Assembly (NCBI GenBank): GCA_964602475.1
Contig: CAZRRN010000054.1
Location: 1 to 18,330, forward strand
Direction of reading: 5' to 3'
Origin: SZUA-448 sp964602475
GTDB lineage: Bacteria; Bacillota; Clostridia; Lachnospirales; Lachnospiraceae
Length of the DNA stretch: 18,330 nucleotides
Shown here: in pieces, positions 1-8,618 of the stretch
Layout: every line of letters starts with the position of its first letter
Numbering within the stretch: the first letter of the stretch is position 1
Made by a program: the position numbers and the translations under genes
The notes under the pieces: generated by a model
What the model was told of the DNA's origin: nothing
Seen by the model: the letters and a program-made list of their open reading frames with translations, nothing else
The model's database searches: none

Positions 1-2
1 TA

Positions 3-644
3 TTTAAGTCTCAAAAGAACAGGCTCGGGCAGGTTCCGTTTGCTTTTTTCGGTGGTGCACAGGGCTGTGAACGGCAGATGCTGCGTTTTGGTTCAAAGGA
101 GACCTGTGGTTATGAAGAACCGTTTCCGATCACAGAGATATTGATTGAACCGGTTCATCCGAAGTTCTCCGAAGAACTGACGCACCGCGATTTTTTGGGA
201 GCCCTGATGAATCTTGGAGTTGACAGAGCAGTGTTTGGCGATATATTCACAGAGGACAAGCGTGCGCTGATCTTCTGTGAGACCGGTATTTCAACGGTTC
301 TGCTCAGTGAATTGACAAAGGTACGGCATACGGATGTTCGGTGCAGCATACCGGAGCTTCTTCCGGATTTTCTAACAATGGAATATAACAGAATTTCGTT
401 AAATGTTGCCTCCGAACGGCTCGATGCGGTAATCGCGGCCGCCTATAAGCTCTCAAGGAGCAAAAGCGCAGAGCTGATTAGGGACGGGAAGGTCTTCGTA
501 AATGCAGCTCTGACAGATAACACAGGAATGGTTCTGCCGCAGGATGCGATTGTTTCGGTGCGTGGCAGCGGGCGGTTCATCTATCGTGGAGTAGAGTACC
601 GGACAAAAAAAGACAGACTGCGGATTGTGATTGAAATGCCGTAA
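3..644 (+). CDS. ylmH: YlmH-family S4-domain RNA-binding protein, 5' end cut by window
   Basis: The frame is open from the window edge, so the true start lies upstream; the ATG at 78 is internal. The segment FFGGAQGCERQMLRF just after the edge matches the conserved YlmH core, in which a Gly-Gly pair precedes an E-R-x-x-L motif. The last 80 residues form an S4 RNA-binding domain, recognisable by SERLDAVIAAAYKLSRSKSA, the GKVFVN turn and the closing RKD-like strand. In Firmicutes YlmH is a ribosome/RNA-binding protein usually coded in the cell-division cluster beside sepF and divIVA; work in Bacillus links it to ribosome-associated quality control. The stop TAA is at 642-644. The next gene is convergent, so this is the 3' end of its operon. 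Family call is strong; the cellular role is from homologues. Confidence 0.85.
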   Translation, partial: FKSQKNRLGQVPFAFFGGAQGCERQMLRFGSKETCGYEEPFPITEILIEPVHPKFSEELTHRDFLGALMNLGVDRAVFGDIFTEDKRALIFCETGISTVLLSELTKVRHTDVRCSIPELLPDFLTMEYNRISLNVASERLDAVIAAAYKLSRSKSAELIRDGKVFVNAALTDNTGMVLPQDAIVSVRGSGRFIYRGVEYRTKKDRLRIVIEMP

Positions 645-684
645 ACCGCAGCCTGACAGTGTTAACCGGTTAGATTGATTGAGA

Positions 685-3600
685 TTATTCCGTATTAGAA
701 ACGGCGTATTTTACCACATAGATAATGCAGCTGTTTGCAAGACGCTCTGACACGGATCCTGCAAGCCGATATCGGCAGAAGGTTCCGTCCTTCGCACTGC
801 AGCGGCAGCTCTCGATGAGAAAATCTGTCTGACCCTCCAGAATTTCATGAATTGCCTTGTCGATTATAGGACGGTCTTCTGTAAGCACTGTAAAATACGG
901 ATCGTCTGCAACGTGGGCGGAGAATTCTTCACGAAGATATCCGGATGGTTTATAGTAGCCATCATTGAAATACAACAGCCGTATCTTGTCTGCAGCTAAC
1001 TCATAGGTTGCCAGACCTCCCGGAATGCATCCGGTCAGAAGCTTCAGCTTTTCAAAGGCATCACGGGATTCTGTAATATCACGCCCGATACCGTACAGAC
1101 CGATGATCTCATCCTTGGAATCCCGAAGAAGATACTTTGAAGTACTCGAATAACGTGGGAGCTCATTCGGGGAAGGGATAAATTCCGTTACATCGACCAA
1201 AGACTCTTCGCTGGACATAAGAGCTTCATCGTCATGACGGTATTTATCAGCCAGTTCCCTGTCGAACAAATCATAATCGGTCTTTCCGATTAAGCGACGG
1301 CTGCTTTCGTAACCGATCATATGGGCGAATTCCTGACTGGCACAGATGTACCGAAAGTCTCTGTCCTTGGCAAAGGTCAGATCGGTGGTGGATTCCATAA
1401 TGGCGGACAATGCAACCGGCACCATTTCCCGATAGGATATCGTTTCGTCGGAAATAGGACTGTAGGCGGCATAAACAAGATACTTTCCTTCTTCCTGCCG
1501 GACCAGCCTTGCATCTATATGGAACTGCCGGTATTTCTCTGTACCGTACAGAATTCTGGTATCCAGGGAATAATCGCGCCCGTGCCGAATTGCTTCTGTA
1601 AGTTCCTTCCTGTGAGCAGGAATATCATCCGGATGGATGGAATCCAGAATCGATTCGAATTTACCGTTTTTTGATTTGCGTCCGACAAGCTCCCAGTACC
1701 GCTTATTGAGATGAAGAGGTGTCATTGTCTGTCCGTTCAGCTCGTAAAGAGCAGTTCCGAAAGGAAGATTATCCATGATGGAGGTCAGCCGTTGTGCGGC
1801 AACAATACTGCGCCGTTCTGCTTCGCGTTCCTTTTGCTCTGCTCTGCGTTGTGCAGTGATGTTCTCACTGATGCAGTAAATCAGGTGGCAGTCATCCGCC
1901 GTGGCGATGACACGCATTGTTGAGCGCAGATAGGTCTCCTTTGGGCAACCGGGTAAGTCGCGAAACATGAATTCGTCAGTAAATTCGTTACCCGTATTGA
2001 TAGCACTCTTCAGACTGCTGTGAAAATGTGGAGCTTGGTTTTTGTCGAGCAATGCAATCCAGTCAAGCTTCAGAATATCATCAACCGTCATGGTTTCGCT
2101 GTTAAGGGCATTAAGATACTTATTATTGACACGAAGAAATTCAATATGTTTATTCCGGTATTCAAAGATACAGGCAGCACCGATATAGCTGTTGAAAATA
2201 ATGGTATCCATGGACTTTGGATCCCAGAAATTGTTATTATCAAGATTTTCAACGGTTTCCAGTGTAATGAGGCTTTTTTCCTTGATGGTTTTTATAGCGG
2301 ATACTTCATAATCTGCTGCCGGCATCGGTTTTGCATACAGATATCCCTGAACATACTGACAGCCGATGGTTTTCAGATAATCGGCCTGCAGAGTGGTCTC
2401 GACTCCTTCGGCAATCACGGACATTCCAAGCCATTTGGCCATGCGGACGATAGATTCCAGAATATTTCCGCCCCGTTTGGAATTGCTGGTATCCTCAAGA
2501 AATCGCATATCAAGCTTTAATATTTGTGCAGGAACATCCTTCAGGGTATTAAGTGAAGAATAACTGCTGCCGAAATCATCAATCTCAATTGTAAAACCAA
2601 GGTCAATCAACTGGTGAACAACCCGGATAATCTGATCGGCAGATTTGGAAAATGCAGATTCGGTGATTTCAAGACGAAGCAAATCAACCGGAAGCTCATA
2701 CTTAAGAATTAATCCGTTCAGTACCTCCGGTAAATCCTCCTTGAAAATATCATATCTTGAAATATTTACGGAGACCGGGAGCGGATTTCTTCCTTCATTA
2801 TGCCATTTCTGAAGCTGCCGGCAGGTATCCTCCCAGATATATTTATCGAGTTCATAAATGAATCCGTTTTTTTCAAAGACCGGAATAAATTCGCCCGGTG
2901 AAATCATTCCGCGTTTCGGATGACGCCATCTTGCCAATGCTTCTGCACCAATCAGTGCATTGTTCGCAAGATTATACTGGGGCTGGAACCAGACTTCAAA
3001 CTGATGTTCGGTGATTGCTTTGCTCATATCACTGACAATCTGCTGCTCACTGACAAGCGCAAGCAGCATGGATTCATCAAAATACGCAAGATGCTTATCG
3101 TAACGTCCCTTTACGGACTGTTTTGCGATACAGGCACGGTCATAAATTGCACTTGCAGGAAGAGAGCAGTCCTCAATAATATATCTTCCGGTGCTAAGTA
3201 CAAGATTCATGGATAAATCCGCAGGAAGAATTCCGGAATTATGTATATTATCAATATATTGAATTACTTTATTTTGGTTAGGAAAAATGCCGGCAAAATT
3301 ATCACCGGAAATTCGACCGCAGAGACCGGCGACATGGTCAAAGGCTTTCATTAATACGGAACCGATGTGCTTTAGTATACGGTCGCCCTCCAGAACTCCG
3401 TACTGGTCGTTTACAAGCTTGAAATTGTCGATATCCAGACACATCAGAATAAAAGTACCGGCATTCTGGAACTTATAGAGCTTTTCCGCCTTGTCAAGAA
3501 AGAATTCACGGTTATAAATACCGGTCAGCTTATCCTTCTGACTGGCATTCACGATGGACGCGGTTTCACGAAGTGTAATGTTGTTATACAGGCAATGTCT

Positions 3601-3939
3601 TACCAACTCAGGATTGTAAGGCTTTGTAATAAAATCGTTGGCGCCGCAGACAAGAGCCTTGACACGCGCCTGCTCATCATCTGAACCGGTAACAACAATA
3701 ATGGGAAGCTGAACAAGAAGAGGATTCTCACGGACGAGACGAAGAACTTCATAACCATCCATAACCGGCATAGAAATATCGAGCAGTACGGCGGAAAGAA
3801 GGTCATGCTTTTTACGAATGATCTCCAGAGCTTCCAGCCCGTTTGCTGCCTCCAGAATATCATACTCCCTTATTAGCCCTGCCCGCAAAACCATTCGGTT
3901 GAGTGCACTGTCATCTACAATCAGAATTTTTTTTGCCAT
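685..3939 (-). CDS. REC-GGDEF(degenerate)-EAL-PAS regulator, probable c-di-GMP phosphodiesterase
   Basis: A 1084-residue cytoplasmic signalling protein with no membrane segments seen. Domains in order: receiver (1-120, acidic pair D9/D10, phospho-acceptor D54, KP signature near 107), GGDEF-like (about 135-290), EAL (about 310-555), then about four PAS-like segments (roughly 600-715, 735-860, 870-990, 995-1084). The GGDEF signature is SGDNF near residue 210, so cyclase activity is probably lost; such domains often bind GTP or tune the EAL partner. The EAL domain keeps EALARW, VNISRYD, the Glu of EITES, IDDFGSSYSSL, LKLD, AEGVET and VQGYLYAKP, so c-di-GMP hydrolysis is likely. The start has TAGGAGG nine bases upstream. 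PAS sensors placed after the output domain are less common than the reverse. No histidine kinase is adjacent, so its phosphodonor is unknown. Confidence 0.9.
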   Translation of the reverse strand: MAKKILIVDDSALNRMVLRAGLIREYDILEAANGLEALEIIRKKHDLLSAVLLDISMPVMDGYEVLRLVRENPLLVQLPIIVVTGSDDEQARVKALVCGANDFITKPYNPELVRHCLYNNITLRETASIVNASQKDKLTGIYNREFFLDKAEKLYKFQNAGTFILMCLDIDNFKLVNDQYGVLEGDRILKHIGSVLMKAFDHVAGLCGRISGDNFAGIFPNQNKVIQYIDNIHNSGILPADLSMNLVLSTGRYIIEDCSLPASAIYDRACIAKQSVKGRYDKHLAYFDESMLLALVSEQQIVSDMSKAITEHQFEVWFQPQYNLANNALIGAEALARWRHPKRGMISPGEFIPVFEKNGFIYELDKYIWEDTCRQLQKWHNEGRNPLPVSVNISRYDIFKEDLPEVLNGLILKYELPVDLLRLEITESAFSKSADQIIRVVHQLIDLGFTIEIDDFGSSYSSLNTLKDVPAQILKLDMRFLEDTSNSKRGGNILESIVRMAKWLGMSVIAEGVETTLQADYLKTIGCQYVQGYLYAKPMPAADYEVSAIKTIKEKSLITLETVENLDNNNFWDPKSMDTIIFNSYIGAACIFEYRNKHIEFLRVNNKYLNALNSETMTVDDILKLDWIALLDKNQAPHFHSSLKSAINTGNEFTDEFMFRDLPGCPKETYLRSTMRVIATADDCHLIYCISENITAQRRAEQKEREAERRSIVAAQRLTSIMDNLPFGTALYELNGQTMTPLHLNKRYWELVGRKSKNGKFESILDSIHPDDIPAHRKELTEAIRHGRDYSLDTRILYGTEKYRQFHIDARLVRQEEGKYLVYAAYSPISDETISYREMVPVALSAIMESTTDLTFAKDRDFRYICASQEFAHMIGYESSRRLIGKTDYDLFDRELADKYRHDDEALMSSEESLVDVTEFIPSPNELPRYSSTSKYLLRDSKDEIIGLYGIGRDITESRDAFEKLKLLTGCIPGGLATYELAADKIRLLYFNDGYYKPSGYLREEFSAHVADDPYFTVLTEDRPIIDKAIHEILEGQTDFLIESCRCSAKDGTFCRYRLAGSVSERLANSCIIYVVKYAVSNTE

Positions 3940-3969
3940 ATTGTAAAGCCTCCTACTCGACCCTAATTC

Positions 3970-3998
3970 ATTATAGCCTTAAATATTAGCAAAAGCAA
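3970..3998 (-). promoter_or_regulatory. Sigma-A-type promoter of the REC-EAL gene
   Basis: On the minus strand there is a TTGCTT -35 hexamer (plus positions 3993-3998), a 17-base spacer and a perfect TATAAT -10 (plus 3970-3975). It lies about 30 bases upstream of the minus-strand start at 3939, leaving room for a short leader with the TAGGAGG site. Spacing and -10 fit the housekeeping consensus well. The assignment is by inspection only. Confidence 0.6.
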
Positions 3999-4059
3999 CA
4001 AATATTTATATAAACTCTGAAAAAATGACGTTTAATGTTGCTCGATACATAAAAACGAA

Positions 4060-4096
4060 GAATTGTTTAGAGTCAATTCGCAATTCGAATATTGCG
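4060..4096. promoter_or_regulatory. Operator-like inverted/direct repeat cluster in divergent intergenic region
   Basis: The stretch contains GAATTG (4060-4065), its inverse CAATTC (4074-4079), a tandem CAATTCG CAATTCG (4074-4087) and an inverted pair CGCAAT/ATTGCG (4079-4084 and 4091-4096) around the palindrome ATTCGAAT. The cluster ends 14 bases before a TTGACA box, where a repressor or activator site would lie. It sits between the divergent regulator and the glycan operon, so it could control the GH88 operon, the REC-EAL gene, or both. No matching transcription factor gene is in the window. Confidence 0.4.
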
Positions 4097-4110
4097 TAAA
4101 AAGTATGGTA

Positions 4111-4158
4111 TTGACATTTTCTTTATATATTAATTAAGAAAAATGTTTATAATATGAT
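4111..4158 (+). promoter_or_regulatory. Probable promoter region of the GH88 operon
   Basis: A perfect TTGACA -35 is at 4111-4116. At the 17-base spacing the -10 would be TTAAGA (4134-4139), which is weak. A perfect TATAAT (4148-4153), overlapping TATGAT (4153-4158), lies downstream but has no good -35 at its own spacing. One of these probably drives the operon from a leader of 140-180 bases. I cannot choose between them by eye. The leader (about 4160-4298) shows no clear riboswitch or terminator. Confidence 0.45.
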
Positions 4159-4298
4159 AAGAAAAGATATTCCTATGTGAACATAAAAAAGCTAAACTCT
4201 TTCATGAGACGGGTAATAGGTCTTTACAGATTTGTGTCTGCGCGCTGCCTGATGCAAAGTCTGTTATGCTTAAAAGCGGCGCGGAAATGGAGAATAGT

Positions 4299-5420
4299 GT
4301 GAAAGATATTAACTGGGCACAGGAGACTGCGGCAAAAATAAAAAAGAAAATGGCGGTTGTGGTACAAAGAAATCGTGGGAACATCCCCTATACCACAGTA
4401 AACGGACGGTATAACGATTGTTCCGGTGAGGCGGTCTGCTGGTGGACGAACGGCTTCTGGGGAGGAATGATGTGGCAGCTCTATAAAGCAACCGGAGAGA
4501 TGATTTATAAAGAAATTGCAGAAGCGACGGAGAAGAAGCTTGACCGTGCACTGATGAACGGTCTCGGAATGGATCACGACAGTGGCTTTCGCTGGCTGCT
4601 TACGGCAGTTGCCAACTATCGTCTGACAGGAAACAAGGACTCACTTAACCGTGGGATCCTGGCTGCCGACAATCTTGCAGGACGGTTTAATCCGGCGGGT
4701 AATTTCATCCGGGCATGGAACGACGAAGGGAAAGGCAGCAGGGCAGGCTGGGCTATCATTGACTGCATGATGAACCTTCCGCTGCTGTACTGGGCATCTG
4801 AAGAACAGAAGGATCCGCGCTACCGCCATATTGCCATGCGTCATGCCGATATGGCGATGAAGAACTTCATCCGGGAGGATGGATCGGTAAAGCACATAAT
4901 ACGGCTGAACCCGGAGAACGGTGCATATATCGAAAGCTTAGGAGGACAGGGCTATGCGGTCGGTTCTTCCTGGACCCGCGGACAGGCCTGGGCGATTTAC
5001 GGCTTTGCCTTAAGCTATCGTCATGTGAAAGAAGACCGTTATCTTGATACTGCAAGAAGAGTGGCGGATTATTTTATTTCCTGTCTGAAGGAGAATGCTC
5101 TCGTTCCGGTAGATTTCCGGCAGCCAAAGGACTGCATGCTGGAGGATTCCACAGCTGCTGCGATTGCCGCATGCGGAATGCTTGAAATTGACCGTCAGCT
5201 CAGAGCGGACGGTACCAGCGGATACTATCAGGCAGCGCTTCGTCTGCTGAAAGCCTTGGACAGGAACCGTTGCAACTGGACGACGGAATGTGATAATATT
5301 GTTGAAAAATGTACCGCGGCATTTCATGATAAAGAGCACGAATTTGCTATAATTTACGGAGATTACTTTTTCATAGAAGCAGTTTGGAAGCTGAGCGGTG
5401 AGGAATTCTTTCTTTGGTAA
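4299..5420 (+). CDS. GH88 unsaturated glucuronyl hydrolase
   Basis: Removes the 4,5-unsaturated uronic acid from the non-reducing end of oligosaccharides released by polysaccharide lyases, by hydration of the double bond. Signatures in order are WWTNGFWGGMMWQLY, HDSGF, IIDCMMNLPLLYW, SSWTRGQAWAIYGFALSY and a late DSTAAAIAACGMLEI. The Asp of HDSGF and the Asp of IIDCMMN are 61 residues apart, the same spacing as catalytic Asp88 and Asp149 of the Bacillus GL1 enzyme. No signal peptide is seen, so it is cytoplasmic, as usual for GH88. I prefer the GTG start at 4299 because GGAG at 4289-4292 sits six bases upstream; in-frame ATGs at 4266 and 4287 lack a site. Length is 373 residues, normal for the family. 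It is first in a rightward operon, 17 bases before the DUF2264 gene. The exact glycan (glycosaminoglycan, pectin or other) cannot be told. Confidence 0.88.
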   Translation: MKDINWAQETAAKIKKKMAVVVQRNRGNIPYTTVNGRYNDCSGEAVCWWTNGFWGGMMWQLYKATGEMIYKEIAEATEKKLDRALMNGLGMDHDSGFRWLLTAVANYRLTGNKDSLNRGILAADNLAGRFNPAGNFIRAWNDEGKGSRAGWAIIDCMMNLPLLYWASEEQKDPRYRHIAMRHADMAMKNFIREDGSVKHIIRLNPENGAYIESLGGQGYAVGSSWTRGQAWAIYGFALSYRHVKEDRYLDTARRVADYFISCLKENALVPVDFRQPKDCMLEDSTAAAIAACGMLEIDRQLRADGTSGYYQAALRLLKALDRNRCNWTTECDNIVEKCTAAFHDKEHEFAIIYGDYFFIEAVWKLSGEEFFLW

Positions 5421-5437
5421 GAAAGGCGGAGGGAGTT

Positions 5438-7495
5438 ATGGTATTTCAACCACAGGAAACCGATTATGAACGAAGTCCTTATACCGGACTGACAAGAAAC
5501 AGCTGGCTGGAAGCCGCAAGATACCTTCTTGAAGGTATTTTCAGTAATGTTCCGAATGCTCAGGCGCCGCTTGTCATGCCGCGGAAGGAGAACAAAATCA
5601 CATATCCGCATGCCGATGCACCGGAAGAAGTTCGTGAGCTGGAACGGAGAGCGGAGATATTTGAAGGACTTACAAGATCCTTCTTTATTGCGGCTCCGCT
5701 GATTCATGAGAATCCGGGTCTGACGGTCTGTGGGTATTCTATGAGAGAATATTATAAGGCGCAGGTGCTCCGCTGCTGCACAAGAGAAGATAGTAATTAT
5801 GCCGGGGATTACGACAATCTGCAGGAGCTGACCGGAAGAAGCGACCCACACCGGGCATTTCAACAGACGGTAGAAACCTGTGCCCTTGTAATCTGTCTGT
5901 GGATGAGCAGAAATGAAATCTGGGATACCTACAGCAAACAGGAAAAGGATACCATTGCAGCATTTCTCTCAAGCTTTGCCCATCAGAATACCGTACCGCA
6001 GAACTGGCGGCTGTTTAACATGCTGGATATGGCATTTCTCCATATGGAGGGTTATCCGATTGACCGTGAGATTATGGTTGACCATGCACAGGCGATACTT
6101 GCATATTATGTGGGTGACGGGTGGTACAGAGACGGTCAGTCGTTTGACTATTATTCCTGCTGGGCATTTAATGTTTACGCACCGCTGTGGAATCTCTGGT
6201 ATGGGTATGAAAATGAACCGTATCTGGCAAAGCGATTCGAAGAAAATTCAAATTCTTTAATGAAAACTTATGCGGATTTTTTTGACGCAGACGGATTTAC
6301 CACCATGTGGGGAAGAAGTAATATATATAGAAATGCTGCAACCAGTGCATTTGACGGAAATCTCTTCTTGCGGAATTCCACAGTAGATCCCGGACTGGCA
6401 AGACGCATTTCTTCCGGTTCGCTGATGCAGTTTCTGACACGGGATGATTTTCTCTACTGTGGAGTGCCGACGCTTGGCTTCTACGGGCAGTTCTCTCCTC
6501 TGGTGCAGGGATACTCCTGTGCAGGTTCGGCTTTCTGGATCGGAAAGGCATTTTTGTGTCTGCATCTTCCCGCAGAGCACCCGTTCTGGACCGCGAAAGA
6601 GAACAACGGAAGCTTTGAGAAGCCGTGGCAGGAGGCTGTTAAAAAGACAGTACTAAACGGACCGGCGCTTTGTTTTACGAACCATCGAAAGAACGGAGAG
6701 ACGATACTGAGAACCGGAAAGGTAGTGAAGAATCCGGCAGATATTTCGGGTATGTGGAATTATCTGAAGCTGTCCTTTAACAGCAAATACCCTTGGGAGG
6801 CGACACCGGCAGAGGGCATAGAGGCACAGCAGTATACTTTAACCGACAAGGAGACAGGAAAGCTCGAACGGTGCAATACGATGTTCTGGTGCGGAGAACG
6901 AAACGGAATCCTTTACAGAAGACAATTTTTCAACTATAATCTTGATAGAGAGGAACACTGGATGCAGGCGCTTAATCTTGCAGATTTTCCGGTACCGTAC
7001 GGAATCCTGCGGGTTGATAAGCTACGGCTGTTCCGATGTCCCGTTATGCTTACACTTGGAGCTTACGGATTTCCTGATAACGGAACACAGATTATACGCA
7101 GGACACTTGGAACTGCGCAGGCGGTGATTCTGAAAGGATTAGACCATACCGGACGGGAGAAGCAGCTGGCGATGACGGTCTATGATGGTTGGGATGGTCT
7201 TAAGCTGGTGCATGGAACCGGAACCAATCCGGATTCAGAGCATTCGGTTGTTGTGTATGCTTATACTGCCAGAACAAAGCAATATGGCGGATTTGAACCA
7301 TATGAGATGATTTCTCAGGTTATTACAAAAGAGTCTCACGAGGATTTTACCGAGGATGAGCTTTTTCCGATTGCATTAACGGAATATGCGGATTCTGCCC
7401 GTGCAGGGGCGTATGGGGATGTTATCCTGCACATGAAGGACGGCAGCAGCCGAGTCATTGATTATGAAATGATAGAAGCGAGGCTGATGCTGTAA
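5438..7495 (+). CDS. DUF2264-domain protein, probable glycan-processing partner of GH88
   Basis: A 685-residue protein. The first 400 residues match the DUF2264 pattern: TRNSWLEAARYLLEGIF near the start, LERRAEIFEGLTRSFFIAAPL, then GDGWYRDGQSFDYYSCWAF and FTTMWGRSNIYRNAA. This part is helical and rich in Trp, Tyr and Arg, in line with an (alpha/alpha) toroid. The C-terminal third looks beta-rich, ending in LHMKDGSSRVIDYEM. No signal peptide or membrane segment is seen. The start is ATG 5438 with GGAGGGAG just upstream; a TTG at 5414 in frame overlaps the GH88 end and has no site. DUF2264 genes are often found beside uronate-active enzymes, and here the GH88 gene is 17 bases upstream, so a role on the same oligosaccharide is likely. 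The reaction is not known to me. Confidence 0.8.
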   Translation: MVFQPQETDYERSPYTGLTRNSWLEAARYLLEGIFSNVPNAQAPLVMPRKENKITYPHADAPEEVRELERRAEIFEGLTRSFFIAAPLIHENPGLTVCGYSMREYYKAQVLRCCTREDSNYAGDYDNLQELTGRSDPHRAFQQTVETCALVICLWMSRNEIWDTYSKQEKDTIAAFLSSFAHQNTVPQNWRLFNMLDMAFLHMEGYPIDREIMVDHAQAILAYYVGDGWYRDGQSFDYYSCWAFNVYAPLWNLWYGYENEPYLAKRFEENSNSLMKTYADFFDADGFTTMWGRSNIYRNAATSAFDGNLFLRNSTVDPGLARRISSGSLMQFLTRDDFLYCGVPTLGFYGQFSPLVQGYSCAGSAFWIGKAFLCLHLPAEHPFWTAKENNGSFEKPWQEAVKKTVLNGPALCFTNHRKNGETILRTGKVVKNPADISGMWNYLKLSFNSKYPWEATPAEGIEAQQYTLTDKETGKLERCNTMFWCGERNGILYRRQFFNYNLDREEHWMQALNLADFPVPYGILRVDKLRLFRCPVMLTLGAYGFPDNGTQIIRRTLGTAQAVILKGLDHTGREKQLAMTVYDGWDGLKLVHGTGTNPDSEHSVVVYAYTARTKQYGGFEPYEMISQVITKESHEDFTEDELFPIALTEYADSARAGAYGDVILHMKDGSSRVIDYEMIEARLML

Positions 7496-7521
7496 AATAT
7501 GCGAATGAGGGTTTCCTGTCA

Positions 7522-8244
7522 ATGAAGACACGTACAGAATGGTTTCTAAAGGGGATGAAGCACGGAATTCCGATCGCATCGGGATACTTTGCTGTTTCCA
7601 TTGCACTCGGAATTGCAGCGCGGAATGCAGGTATGACCGCGGTGCAGGCATCTCTTGCCAGCCTTCTGATTACCGCATCTGCAGGAGAATATGTCGGCTT
7701 TACGCTGATAGCGGCTCAGGCAGGATACGCCGAGGTCATTATTATGGAAGCTGTTGCCAATGCAAGATATCTTTTGATGTCGAGTGCCTTAAGCCAGAAG
7801 CTGAGCAGAAAGACAACACTTGCAGAACGGCTTTTACTGGGAGCCGGCGTGACAGACGAAATCTTTGGTATCTCGGTTGCGGTTCCGGGAAAGCTGGAAC
7901 CCTGTTATACCTACGGAGCGATGGCGGTTGCGATTCCGGGCTGGACCATCGGAACCTTTCTTGGCGTGGCAATCGGAAATATTCTGCCGGCGATGGTTGT
8001 CAGTGCACTGGGTGTCAGTCTGTACGGAATGTTCATCGCAATCTTTATTCCGCCTGCAAAGAATAATAAAATCATTGCCGGGCTTATCCTGCTTAGCTTC
8101 CTGACCAGCTATATTCTGAATACGGTAACGCTGTTCGACGGTATTTCCTCCGGGATAAAGACGATTGTACTTACGGTAGTCATTTCTCTGTCAGCGGCAA
8201 TTCTTTTTCCGGTAAAGGAACAGGAGGCGGAGCATGACACATAA
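7522..8244 (+). CDS. azlC: AzlC-family branched-chain amino acid exporter, large subunit
   Basis: A 240-residue inner-membrane protein with several hydrophobic spans. AzlC hallmarks include the opening GMKHGIPIASGYFAVSIALG, the SLLITASAGEYVGFTLIAA stretch, and the EAVANARYLLMSSALSQKL motif that matches the family pattern N-x-R-x-x-L-M. A later GVTDEIFG motif also fits. AzlC works with the small AzlD subunit; in Bacillus the pair gives resistance to azaleucine and exports branched-chain amino acids. The actual substrate here is unproven. The start ATG follows GAGGG at a rather long 12-base spacing, and the gene begins 27 bases after the DUF2264 stop, so it probably shares its transcript. The coding end overlaps azlD by 11 bases. 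Confidence 0.88.
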   Translation: MKTRTEWFLKGMKHGIPIASGYFAVSIALGIAARNAGMTAVQASLASLLITASAGEYVGFTLIAAQAGYAEVIIMEAVANARYLLMSSALSQKLSRKTTLAERLLLGAGVTDEIFGISVAVPGKLEPCYTYGAMAVAIPGWTIGTFLGVAIGNILPAMVVSALGVSLYGMFIAIFIPPAKNNKIIAGLILLSFLTSYILNTVTLFDGISSGIKTIVLTVVISLSAAILFPVKEQEAEHDT

Positions 8245-8551
8245 CCCGTATCTGTACATCCTTGGAATGGCGTTTATTACCTATCTGATCCGTGTACTTC
8301 CGTTAACGCTGATTCGAAAAGAGATTAAAAACAAAACACTGCGTTCTTTTTTATACTATGTGCCTTATGTAACGCTTGCGGTGATGACCTTCCCCGCAAT
8401 GCTTCGGGCAACACAGAGCATTTATTCCGGGTTGCTTGCAATGCTGGCAGGCATACTGCTTGCATGGAAAGGAAAGAGCCTGTTTGTCGTATCGGTTGGC
8501 TGTTGTATTGTAGTTTTTGTGACCGAGCTGCTGATGAAGCTGCTTCTGTAA
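8234..8551 (+). CDS. azlD: AzlD-family exporter small subunit
   Basis: A 105-residue membrane protein with three to four hydrophobic segments. It has the AzlD pattern TYLIRVLPLTLIRK near the N-terminus, then FLYYVPYVTLAVMTFPAML, followed by LLAMLAGILLAWKGKSLFVV and a hydrophobic C-terminus. It pairs with AzlC to form the amino-acid exporter. AGGAGG at 8222-8227 lies six bases before the ATG and inside azlC. The 11-base overlap points to translational coupling and equal output of the two subunits. Confidence 0.88.
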   Translation: MTHNPYLYILGMAFITYLIRVLPLTLIRKEIKNKTLRSFLYYVPYVTLAVMTFPAMLRATQSIYSGLLAMLAGILLAWKGKSLFVVSVGCCIVVFVTELLMKLLL

Positions 8552-8618
8552 GCGGGAACAGCCAAGTGAAGACAAGACGCTGTGTCTCACAGAAACTATC
8601 TGAAACGGAGGATTCCGG

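Noticed and set aside
660..675. AACCGGTT palindrome between the convergent ylmH and REC-EAL genes as a terminator
   Set aside because: The stem is only four pairs and no T-run follows on either strand.
2020..2520. 166-codon plus-strand ORF opposite the REC-EAL gene
   Set aside because: It is antisense to the EAL/PAS region, whose motifs are unambiguous.
4224..4577. 117-codon minus-strand ORF over the GH88 start
   Set aside because: The GH88 frame carries WTNGFW and other conserved motifs on the plus strand, and no minus-strand ribosome binding site was seen.
7539..8066. 175-codon plus-strand ORF overlapping azlC
   Set aside because: It is a frame shift of azlC with no ribosome binding site; the azlC frame has clear family motifs.
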